From the NCBI GenBank assembly GCA_002104985.1, contig MCGO01000032.1:186001-250000 (forward strand): a stretch of 64,000 nucleotides of DNA, read 5' to 3'. The notes below the pieces were generated by a model, which worked only from the letters and a program-made list of their open reading frames with translations, was not told the DNA's origin and ran no database searches. A program made the translations under genes and the position numbers. This DNA comes from Rhizoclosmatium globosum (taxonomy: Eukaryota; Chytridiomycota; Chytridiomycetes; Chytridiales; Chytriomycetaceae). How positions within the stretch are numbered: the stretch's first letter is position 1; each line of letters opens with the position of its first letter. This document shows positions 12,878 to 22,940 of the stretch, piece after piece.

Positions 12878-15115
12878 ATGGCTAAAGCGAAGAAAGGCGG
12901 GGGTAAAGGAAAAAAGAAGGGAGGTAAAAAGAAGGGAAAGAAGAAGCTCAAGGTCAAAATCATCAGCTATTGGGACCGGAAAGCTTGTCCTATCTTTACA
13001 GGACCATGGACTTTTCAAGGGAAAACTGGCGACGAAGCTCAACAAGCCTTTGAAGTACAAGCCGCTGCTATACGAGAAAAGGTGATATAGAATTGTTTGA
13101 GACCGTTAAGGTTTTGGTGCTGACACTTTAAACCGAACTCAAGCTCAAATTCGAGAAAGAAAACACTTACGTATGTCTACGCGTTCGACAAATCGAAATT
13201 GACGCGCACGATTTCTATATAACGCTTCCAAAAGATTGTCCCCTCCAACGCCTCCAAATTGAAATCTGCAAACGACAGCATCTAGGTTCAGTATTACCCA
13301 TGACATCGCCGTATATAAACCATCGAAAGCTCTTGAACAGAATCTCATGTTTGGAAGCTCGATGGCCATGTTACTTAATACCAAAAAGGAAAAACCAATT
13401 GAAAGACCGAAACCTAAATCTGTTCCACTTGCTGCTGAAAACGATATGGGTGGAATGGGAGGGATGGATGATGTGACTATGATGATGATGATGGCGGAAT
13501 CTGATTCCCCCAGAAAGCCTTCAGTCGCACCTGTCCCACCACCTCAGGAGGACGAAGAAGAGGAGGAAGAAGATATCTCAGACGGATTCGAGTATTTTCA
13601 AGAAGCCAGTCTGCAATTGAAAGACTGTTTCCCACTTGTATCACCTTATCCAGGTGGAATCTACAGTTTCACATACAACCCAAACGGCCCAAGCCCTGTG
13701 ATAGTCCACCTCCTGAACCGGAACGACCTGTAATTCCAGATCCTCCAAAGCCCAAAAAAGTCAAAGAGGGAAAAAAGGGCAAGAAGGGAGGGAAAGATGA
13801 CGAAAAGGATGACAAGAAGAAGAAGAAAAAGAAGAAGAAGGCAGCGCCGAAAAAGAAGGAAAAGCCCAAGCCACCTCCGATACCCGTTCCACAGTTTATT
13901 GACGTACCAACGCCCGTGAACGTGTTTTATGATATCATTCCGTACATCACCTTCTCTGATGTTCCACCTACCGGCCCTGTATTTTCAGAATCGAGAACAA
14001 GCGTTGCAGCAAGAGATTTGGAGAAGGACAAGAAGAGGGCTGGCGTTTCCTTTGTTGATCCAGTGACTATGGCTTCGAACATAGGAATCAAGAAGGGACT
14101 AGAAAAGAGGGCATCAACTCAAGCTACTGTGACAGTACCATCACCGTCTATTGAAAAGAAGGCTTCAATATCCGCTACACCAGCTCCTACTCCTGTTGTC
14201 GATAAACGAATGTCACTCCAACCCACACCCACACTCGAAAGGAGAACCACATCAGCCATGATATCCCAAGTTCTCCCATCGCTACCAGTACCTCCCTCCA
14301 AGATTCCAATCCCAGTTGTACCATCCACATTAACACGTCCACAAAGTGCATTAAGTTCAATTGATACTCGACACCCACTCCTCATGGCCCCAGAACCAAA
14401 ACACGTATCCCTATACGGCCTCAAACAACTCACAGCGTTAAAACCGTATGTACGCCCCCAGACAGCACCCACGCTTCGCAGAGGCGGGTTAGACAATGTT
14501 GTGGGTGGGACACATGCTTCTGTGCTTGCAAGTGCAGATTCACGTCTTGGTGTGAATACTGTTGTAAAGCAGAAAACAGCAGTAGGTGGATGGAATGTGC
14601 AGAGTGCTGGACCACAAGTGAAAAAGAGGTGGGCGACAGATGGGAACCGGCTTGTGCAACCGCTTCCACCTCCTTCGACTTCAAGAGCAGCGTCGAGGCC
14701 TGCAACGGGAGCGAGCCTATCAGCTATTACTGCGAACAGTACAAGGTTTTCGTCGGCGACGACTGTTCGTGGAGATCCTGTGTCGATGGTATGGGATAAA
14801 CGGTGGTTGTCATCATATGCGTCGCATTCAGGGGCTCATCATGAATATGGAAAGATGATTCCTCACTGTGACCCATTGAGCGAATATTCAGATGATTCGT
14901 TCTGGGAGAGTGATGAAGATGTGACTGTTGTAGAGGAGGAGGAAGGATGGGAATGGAGAATGCGGGACTGGAAACCAAACGCTCGGAGTGTAGAGTTGAG
15001 GGTGGAAGCAAAGAAGCGGATTGAAACTGTTACACCTGTTGTTGAGGACAAGAAGGATAAGAAGGGCAAGAAAGGTAAAAAGGGAGGTAAGAAGGGAGGC
15101 AAGAAAAAGAAGTAA
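12878..15115 (+). CDS. Unrecognised protein with lysine-rich termini
   Basis: I do not recognise this gene. It starts at ATG 12878 with about 25 residues of almost pure Lys/Gly (MAKAKKGGGKGKKK...). A short conserved-looking block follows (ISYWDRKACPIFTGPW). After an intron ending about 13143 there is an ordered segment with YVCLRVRQIEIDAHDF and LPKDCPLQRLQIEICK. An acidic run (EDEEEEEEDIS), the segment FQEASLQLKDCFPLVSPYPGG, and another Lys block (about 13.75-13.87 kb) come next. A 400-residue Ser/Thr/Pro-rich region ends in KGKKGKKGGKKGGKKKK at 15115. Lysine-rich tails at both ends would suit binding to an acidic polymer (nucleic acid, tubulin tail or membrane), but that is inference. One frame change near 13.67 kb is probably a missing base. 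Confidence 0.55.
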
Positions 15116-15250
15116 ATTGGCTCGTTAAAGTCAATATATTTCGTTGATATTCAAGAGGGCACCTTTTCCGATTTCCGCCGGTCCAAGAAGTGAGACGCAC
15201 GGGAACATAAAAATCCATTTCCAAAGCACATCACTGAGACAGTCACCGCA

Positions 15251-16863
15251 ATGAGCGACCTCTCTGGAATGGAAAGCGATGGCCTCAAAGGCGGATCGGA
15301 CGAGCATCGGACACAGCGACGCATGTCCCTCCGAGAGCGCTATGCCCGGCAACAGACGTTGAAGGAGTTGGACGCCGCCGCCGCCGCCCACAACGCCGCC
15401 TTTTATGCTCCATCGAACCACTTTGCGCACGTGGGTCAGTCTACTTTAAGTAGTAGTGGTAGTGGTAGTGGCAGCCAGGCAGAGGCTTCGTGGGTGCTTC
15501 CTCCTCCTCCAACTGGTCCACCGCCAAGAAGGTTCGTTCTTCCTCACACACCTTCCATCTATTCGTCTTCCTTCATTCCTTCCTTCTATCTGGCTTGTTC
15601 CAAAGGTGCAAATCAAAACTGATAGGGCAATCACATGCTGCATCAGCCAAATCATCGCCACCGCCATCTCAAAACCCTACTTTCATCCCGCAGCTCATTC
15701 CGGTTCCTAAAACCACCCCCCAAAAAATCTAATGAGTACCTCTAGAGAACGCTCATCGCAGTACATTCCTGGCACCGGATCAATGTCTCCATTGGAAACC
15801 CGCCGAGTTAATTCGGAGTACTATGGTGTCTCCCCTCTGGCTGGTTCATCAGGCTTTGAGTTCCCACTCCCTCCCTCTTCCTCAGGCGATGAACTCAACC
15901 AAGGAATGCGTGGAATGACTCTGAACCGCCCTGGCCCTTCTACCAACGTCCGCAACCAACGTACCTACAGTTTGTCCACTATCCAATCGAACCAACCGCA
16001 GTACCCCGGTGCCCCAACAAGCCCCACTGGTACAAGCATGCATCATCCTGACAGTGTACACTCTTCTCAACAAGGCAGCGAACTGAACAGTGCATACACT
16101 TTCCCTCCTCAACAATTTCAGTTCCCACCTCCCGGCGCCGCAGCATACGCCGAGTCTATTGGCAGCGATGAAAGCATTACATACGAGGGCGTTGGAGAGG
16201 CACAGAAAGTGAAACGGAACAAGTCATCAAAGAAGTCTGGGTTGAAAGAGGAGGTAGCCACCAATATCTTCTTTGGACCACCGACCAAGTTGAACTACAA
16301 CCGAAGAAAGAGCGAAGGGCCTGTTGAAAAGAAAAAGAGTGCGGATTCAGATGAGAAGGGGAATGGAGGCTTGTTTGCTAAGTTCCATCGGGTGAGTACT
16401 CTACATGCATTTGTAATCAGTATTAAGTGGACTTACTCAACCAACTTCACTCCCAAAACAGAAAAAGAATCGCGCTTCATCTCCATCGTCAATGGACAAG
16501 AGCGATACGTCATCCGCGGGAGGAAGTGTGTATCTTCCACCAGAACACCAACAGCAGCAATACTTTGCTCCAACGGATATTCCAGTTACAGTTCCGGAAG
16601 CACTAATTCAGCGTACTTCCGGACAAATGAGCCGTCAACCGGATATTGCTCCTGTTCATCCACTTCTTGCCGACGCTGTGCCTGTGGCATATAAACCCAT
16701 CACACCTGGTTTGCGAAGATCCAAGAGTTTCTCTGCTGGACGACCATCAACGTCTGGGGATAAGACTGATGAGGAAGGGGAGGAGGGTGGTCAGTTGGCC
16801 AAGTTCAGAGCTCGTAGGGCTGCTGAAAAGGCTAGGCTTGCTGCTGGTCAACAAGGTCAATAG
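15251..16863 (+). CDS. Unrecognised low-complexity, probably disordered protein
   Basis: The first exon starts at ATG 15251 (MSDLSGMESDGLKGG) and contains a short charged helix (RMSLRERYARQQTLKEL), a run of alanines and a Ser-Gly repeat, then PPPPTGPPPRR. Introns follow near 15531-15605 and at about 16392-16460 (GTGAGT...AACAG). The long middle exon is Ser/Gln/Pro-rich with NIFFGPPTKLNYNRRKSEGP as its most ordered stretch. The last exon holds PITPGLRRSKSFSAGRPS, a plausible basophilic-kinase site cluster. It ends in a charged helix QLAKFRARRAAEKARLAAG with TAG at 16861. No catalytic domain is visible. A scaffold or signalling adaptor is possible but not shown. Confidence 0.55.
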
Positions 16864-16941
16864 GAGTAGACTCTCATCCTTAATTATCATTATTATAGAG
16901 TGCGTGAAGTAAACGGGTTTCTTTATTATTATTATATTGCC

Positions 16942-17720
16942 TTATTTCTTGGCAGCTGAAGCATCATCAGCTTCAACCCCTGCGGCTCTCTTGACGCCTG
17001 CAGAGGCAGCAGCATCTACTTGAAGCAAGCCCTTCTCCTCAAGGTATGCAACAATCTTGCGTACTCCATCCTCAACACTGACCAAGTCCGTTCGAATGTG
17101 AATCTCAGCCTTCTCTGGAGCCTCATATGGACTACTAATTCCAGTAAAGTCTTTGATCAAGCCCTCTCTTGCCTTCTTGTACAAACCCTTAGGATCCCTC
17201 TGTTCAGCAACCTCAATCGGAACATCTGCAAACACTTCAATGAACGGAATACCCGCAGCCTCATGCAACGCTCTTGCAGAGTCACGGTCTGCACGGAACG
17301 GCGAGATGAAAGACGTGATTGCAATGACCGTTGAGTCTGCAAACAGTTTCGCGACTTCCCCGATACGTCGAATGTTTTCCGTGCGGTCTGCGTCCGAGAA
17401 ACCAAGGTTCTTGTTGAGACCGAAGCGGATGTTGTCGCCGTCGAGTCTGTAGGCGGCGATCTTGAGGGAGACGAGGTGTTGTTCGAGGGCCGAGGCGAGT
17501 GTCGACTTTCCACTGGCGGAGAGTCTGGTGAAGGAATGGTTTTTTAGAAGGTGGTTTGAGGAAGAGGAGAACAGGAAGGGAAGGCTTACCCTGTGAACCA
17601 GAGCGTTAAGCCTTTGCGGCCGAGAAGCGTCTCTCGTTCAGAACGGGTAAAGTTGCCGTCGTGCCAGGCAATGTTGGTGGACTTGTCAACGTCGGTGGTT
17701 GCTTTGATCGTTGCTGTCAT
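16942..17720 (-). CDS. MET14: Adenylyl-sulfate (APS) kinase
   Basis: The gene encodes the enzyme that phosphorylates APS to PAPS in sulfate assimilation. The order is typical: [11 protein letters not shown] at the N-terminus; the P-loop GLSASGKST (split by an intron near 17527-17590); [69 protein letters not shown]; and FTGISSPYE. The C-terminal YLEEKGLL is followed by an alanine-rich extension. The start is the ATG at 17720, which gives about 20 residues before the family core. It is one of the few genes here without any frame break. The region downstream (17721-18058) contains its promoter. Confidence 0.95.
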
Positions 17721-18058
17721 CGCTGGTGCTTGTTTGAACTTGTTTTGGAGGTGAGTTTTGGGCGTTCGTTGTCCGATGACGACATTGAATTCGCCATTCG
17801 CAGATAAGAATTCCAATGAAGTAGATTTCCTTTACAGTTAAAGAAAGGAAAAAGAAGAATTCGCTTTAGAGCAACGATGTTTCCGTGTGCGATGACATTC
17901 TTGGGATAAAGTAGAACTATTGAATGCTAACTACAATTTGCTGGTGTCTGCGACCCAGGATGAATGCCACAGGAAAGACATTGAATACACACCCATTAGC
18001 AAATAATTCAACTAAAATTGATGTGAGAATTTGAGAATTATTGTGATGAGGAGCAAAA
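17721..18058. other. Intergenic region upstream of APS kinase
   Basis: These 338 bp hold the promoter and 5' leader of the divergently placed APS kinase and, at the far end, the T-run terminator of the tRNA-Pro gene (AAAA on the plus strand at 18055-18058). I see no coding signal. The sequence is A/T-rich, with no repeat that I can support. Confidence 0.5.
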
Positions 18059-18130
18059 GGGCCCAACCGGGAATTGAACCCGGGACCACTTCTACCCTAA
18101 AGAAGTATCATACTACTAGACCATTGGGCG
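18059..18130 (-). tRNA. tRNA-Pro (anticodon AGG)
   Basis: Read on the minus strand, the D arm is GTCTAGTAGTATGAT. The anticodon stem CTTCT/AGAAG closes the loop TTAGGGT, giving anticodon AGG. The T arm is CCGGG-TTCAATT-CCCGG. The acceptor pairs GCCCAA with TTGGGC for six pairs, but the first position is C opposite C (18130 and 18060). TTTT follows the 3' end. A and B box sequences are intact. Confidence 0.93.
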
Positions 18131-18322
18131 CACGTCCGGAGGGGAAGACAAATAATCTATATTGTCTTTTTTAATTGCACCTGATGTTTTCACAATTACA
18201 TTCCCTGTCATCCATTTCAATACTGCAGTTAAATTCAAAGCTTAATCCATATTGTAAAACCACACTATCAAAAGTAGATGAATGGACAGCGAAAAACTTC
18301 AACACAAATCAACACCATGACC

Positions 18323-19713
18323 ATGAACATATTTCGGTTCCTGGGCGACATGGCGCACCTCGCCTCCATCCTGATCCTTCGTACGTCTCTTTTCGTATTA
18401 CTACTGCAGTTTGGGGTTGCTCATCATATCCTCCGTGCTCTACAGTCCTGAAAATCAACCAGTCTCGAAGCGCTGCTGGTAACGAGCACCCTCTTCCACC
18501 CGTCTCTCGCTGAAGCGTATTTATATGTGAAGGTATTTCATTCAAGTCCCAGGCGTTGTATTGGCTGTCTTTGTGGCTCGGTACCCAGACTTGTTTTACA
18601 AGTTCTTTTCGCTGTACAATACTGTGAGTTTGTGTGATTAAGGGTTTAGAATTTGGCTAATGTGGTTTTTGGGACAGGTTATGAAGGTGCGTCAGTGTTA
18701 GTCGAGAGGGAGAGGTGTGCGGGGATGGTGTTGACGTGTCAAGTTTGCCGTTTGGCTTACCGAACCGATGCAGTGTTTCTCAGATGTTATTGGACGCCGT
18801 GGGGAAGAGTATGAGCAGCAGCAGCAGATCAGCGAGGATGATGGAAACGCATCTCTCAATAATCGAACATGTGGGAGCTGCATCGGCCAATGGAGGAAGA
18901 ACGATTTGAAAGATTTGGGGTTCTATGCCTGGGATAAGAAGGTCGTGAGAGCTATGGAGGCCTCATACAGTCGGGAAGGGGAAGACCAACTCAAAGATGA
19001 ACTAGCATCAAACGACACCCTTCACTTCTGATTCTGCCTATCTTCCGCATATCTCCTACCTTCAACCATTCTTAACATTTCCAAATTACTTCTCCAGCTC
19101 TTCTTTTTGGCGTCAAGTGGATGGATTTGTTACGCGATGCAAGTCAAATACAAAGCGACATGGGATCCAAAACTGGACACTATGAGAGTTGAATTTTTGT
19201 TGGCACCTTGTGCCTTGCTGGCGCTCGTGTTTTGCGATCAATACACACCAACTGAGGTAAGAGGTCTTTTTTTGTTTTCAGGTAGACAAGACAGAATCAA
19301 GTTAAGCGTATTTTGTACATATCTTAGATTTTGTGGACATTCTCGATTCTGTTGGAGAGTGTCGCTATTATGCCACAGTTGTTCCAGTTGACGCGAACGG
19401 GAGAAGCTGAAACCATTACTTCGCATTACTTGTTTGCGTTGGGAGCGTACCGTGGATTGTATTTGGCGAACTGGGTGTGGAGAGGCTTGGTTGAAGGACA
19501 CAAGGGTATGTGTAGTCTATTTAAGAAATACTTGTCTAATCTTGTGATGAATTAGTTGAATGGGTAGCTGTTATTGCTGGCCTTGTTCAGACTGGATTGT
19601 ATTGCGACTTTTTCTATGTTTACTTCAACAAGTAAGTTTGATCTTCTCTCTAATTATGATATTAATTTCTTGACAGGGTCGTGAAGGGAAAGAAGTTCCA
19701 GCTTCCAGCATAA
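18323..19713 (+). CDS. ERD2: ER lumen protein-retaining receptor (KDEL/HDEL receptor)
   Basis: This seven-TM receptor returns escaped ER proteins from the Golgi. Exons read [19 protein letters not shown], then [41 protein letters not shown] and VMK. After a 411-bp intron come [68 protein letters not shown] and [19 protein letters not shown]. Full length is about 210 residues, as in the family. There are about seven introns with GT-AG ends. One base appears lost near 18567 (GGCTGTCTTT), shifting the frame between YWL and FVARYP. An in-frame ATG two codons earlier (18317) is an alternative start. The fourth intron is unusually long and is described separately. Confidence 0.95.
18687..19097 (+). 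other. Long ERD2 intron with coding-like content
   Basis: This 411-bp GT-AG intron (other introns here are about 45-80 bp) ends in a pyrimidine tract and CTCCAG. It carries an open frame from ATG 18768 to 19031 with a Cys pair (TCGSC), an amphipathic charged stretch ([13 protein letters not shown]) and an acidic end. An upstream overlapping open stretch in another frame has [11 protein letters not shown]. Composition looks coding. It could be an alternative terminal exon, a nested gene fragment or chance. No family is recognised. Confidence 0.35.
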
Positions 19714-19834
19714 GAAGCAGAGGAGGGATACAGTGTTGAATTGTTTTATAAAGAACAAAGTTCTTTTGATTATCTGTTTTCATTTTCCAACCAACGCACC
19801 AACAACACACCACTTTTCATATTTATTTGAATCG

Positions 19835-22800
19835 ATGGACAAGCGGACCGCGGCACCAGACGAGGCCGCACCACCGCCGCCGCCAAAGAAGGCCAAGGTG
19901 ACATCGCCGTTTCCGCTGATGGTCGATGTCGCTGAAGTCGAAGTTGAGCGCTCGTTCGTTGACGCAGTTGAGTCTTTGTTCGGCCTGGCGCAAAACACAC
20001 CGCCAATCTAACCGTGTCAAACCTTCTAAACCTTCTCAAACCTTCTCAAACTCGCAAAAAGAACATCCGCCACGCACTCGCCTCGCCCGAGCCGCACCTC
20101 AAACGCGATGCCGACTTCTTCCGCGACGCTCTCGCAGACTTCAAATACCACAGCGCGAAAATACTCGATGTGGATGGCGATCCAGACACCGACGATTGGG
20201 ACAGGGCGGCTCCTTCGGACACGGAGTTGGACAACAAGGACAAGGACAAGGTCGCTCAAAGCCCGCCTCCCTCAGTCGACTCGGTCAATTCATCAACAGC
20301 ACGTATTCTTAAGAAACTGGGAAAGAAGATGCCTGAACCGTTGCCAGGAAGGGAAGGTAGAGAACCTCCACTGTTTACGGATGGCCTGCATTCTACACAT
20401 CCCCCAAAAACATCAAATCGCGTCTTCTGTGACCTGACGTCTTCAGATAAAGACGCAGTTATTTTGTCTGCGTGCTGGCTGGCGAAACTAGGTCTGGACT
20501 GGGGTTGGCCGGATGGATACAGACTTGTCTCACAACAGACTTTTCCAACTGGAGGATCCAGATGGGACGCGTATTTATTTGGGCATCCGAGGTTAGTTTT
20601 GAGGAGTTCTATGCCATTTTCAGTTGTTGACAGTGGACATTAGTGGCAAAAAGTATCGGTCCCCAAATGAGGTTAGTTATTGAAACCAGCTTATGCATGA
20701 GAAATACTCTCTGCCCCTCTGCATAACAACGATTCTTATCCATAATCTATAGTTTGTGCCTCACCTGAAATGGATGGCAGTCGCTGATTTGGAGAGAGCG
20801 TGTCTTTGCAAATGTTGTGATGGGCGCCTTCTTAAAGATTCGTCGAATCTTCGGTACATAAAATATGGTCCAGAAGAAGAAGTTGATGATGAGGAGGAGG
20901 AGGAAGACGATGAAGACGATGCCGAAGGAGTCAAAGAAGAAGATAAAGTGTTAGGAGAGTTTGATGCCTCGAGACAACGACTTCAGGAAGATGACAATGT
21001 CCTTGTAAAGACGATTGAGCCCACTCGTAGCCTTGAACAACAAAATTACGCCGCGAGCGGAGACTTTTTGGATCCTGCAGCATCTGCTTTATTTCCTGAC
21101 ATTGGTTCTTTTGGCAATAGCCTTACATCCCAGAACGAGTTCGAGCTTCCTCAAACAACAATTAATCCGGCTGACCTATTCTCTGCACCTGTCCCACCTC
21201 AGGCTGGACCTTCAGTGACTCCTCAAGTGCAGTCAGTGACACTGGATAATTGGAATGGGTCAGACTACAACTCTGAAAGTGATGGAGATTATCAGGAGTC
21301 TTCTGGCGAAAATAGTGTCGATGTTCTTCCTTCTGACAGTGAAGATAGTGAGGATCTGAATGATGATGATGAGGATGATTCTGGAAATGAAGCCCCACCA
21401 TCAGTTGTCCCGCCACCTGCTCGCAAAACACTCGAATCTGAAGGCGATGAGACTCAAGAAGAAGATGAAATGGAGCGCGAATCATTATTTCCCGACCTGG
21501 ACGGATACAATCGGTCATTCAAATCATCAAAACCAGATCCAAATCTTCTGCTCCTCGATCATAATGAACTCACTGCCGCGTATCATCCATGTCGACGCGG
21601 AGAAGTCGTTTGGTACCCATCCACTCATCTTAACTTTTATCCTCCACCTCCCCCGAACTCAACACAATTCACTCAAAAAACACCTTTTTGGCCATGCCTC
21701 ATACTTGCAACTCCAGCTACAAACTCTCAAACAGTTTCTCTCATTCCATTACCCCTCCAACTGCATCTGAACTCTCATTAGCACTTTCTCCTGTTTCACT
21801 ACACCAACAATACCCACACCTAGTTCCTCGTGGAACAATTCGTTCCGGTGAAACTCCCAGCCACTACACTCCACACCCGCCAAACGCCCCCATCTTTGGC
21901 CCCCGCCTCCTCCCTTTAAAACACATTGTCCCATGGCGTCTCATGGACTCCGCACCTCCCTACCTCTCCCGAAAATACGTCGCAACCGACAGCCACTGGC
22001 AACGTCGCTGGAACCGCGGCGTAATCCAAGCCGTCGGCGTCTCCTCCTCATGGGAACCCATCCCGCACCCACCCACATCTCAAGTCTCCACAATCCCAGG
22101 AGCATCATGGCGCGAAACAGAGAGTATCCGGTGGGGCATTGAAATCGTGAACGTCGGAGACTTTGTGCATCTTGTCCTTCCGTGCCCGTTTGTCCAGCGT
22201 GGAGACTCTGAGCGGGTTAGTGGGAGTAGTAGTGGGATGTCCGGGAGTAAGCATCGGCTTATGAAAGTGGATCGGATTGTGTATCGGAGTGGGACTGGGG
22301 AGACTGTGAAGACTGAAGAGGAAGGGCGTGTGCTTGCTGTTGTTGAAGGACGGCGGAGGGTTGGGAAGGTTGTTGTTGAAGGGGCTGTGTATGCGCATCG
22401 ACGGGGGGTTGGGTGGGTGTGGGTTGGGAGGAAAAGGTGTACGATGAAACGGGTTTTGATTGGACGTAGGTTTGGGATGGAGGAAGGTGTTGGGGATCCT
22501 GGTGAGAATAAGGAGATGGATGAAGTTGGGGATGGGTATGGGCAGGTTGGCCTTATTGCTGGGGAAAGTAGGAATGTATGGGAGGGCTGGTGTAGTTTGG
22601 AGGATCCTGGAAGGGTTAGTTCGTTTGTGGAAATTGTGAGGGGGTTGGAAGGGATTGCGGGGGAGGAAAGTGATCCACTCTTAGCTGGTTACGTCAATGA
22701 CCCGCTGTTAGCCGGTTACGATTTTAATTACGTGGAAAGCTCAAGTGATGATGAGGCAGTCTTGGCTGTTGGTGGCCGACGATTACCACAGCCTGTGGGG

Positions 22801-22845
22801 CTTTCAGAAGAACTGGAAGATGATGAAGACCTGGACGACGCGTAG
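19835..22845 (+). CDS. Clr2-like transcriptional silencing protein
   Basis: After a proline/alanine-rich start (MDKRTAAPDEAAPPPPPKKAK) the protein has WGWPDGYRLVSQ and RWDAYLFGHPSGKKYRSPNEF. VPHLKWM and a Cys cluster CLCKCC follow. This is the pattern of the fungal Clr2 transcription-silencing domain, a methyl-CpG-binding-like fold in the SHREC complex. A long acidic, serine-rich linker follows (EEEVDDEEEEEDDEDD near 20.88 kb). Near 21.6 kb FRSGEVVWYPS-like sequence (RRGEVVWYP, FWPCLIL) begins the BAH-like Clr2 C-terminal region, continuing through WRETESIRWGIEIVNVGDFVHL. In fission yeast Clr2 works with HDAC Clr3 in heterochromatin. Breaks near 20.0 and 21.77 kb fit missing bases. The intron at about 20595-20650 interrupts FGHP/SGKKY. 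A short peptide repeat (DPLLAGY twice) lies near 22.68 kb. Confidence 0.6.
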
Positions 22846-22861
22846 AAATTTGGGTGTGTAT

Positions 22862-22867
22862 AATAAA
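22862..22867 (+). terminator. Poly(A) signal for the Clr2-like gene
   Basis: AATAAA lies 16 bp past the TAG at 22843-22845 and about 75 bp before the next ATG. Confidence 0.5.
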
Positions 22868-22940
22868 GCTTGTGGGTAAATATCCCCTCGTTGGTGTTAA
22901 AAATCCTTCTAGAAGAATTGTCAGTCCGATTTCGAGGAGT

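Noticed and set aside
22673..22735. Possible tandem repeat array in the Clr2-like gene
   Set aside because: Only two copies of a 7-residue motif (DPLLAGY) are present; too few for an array.
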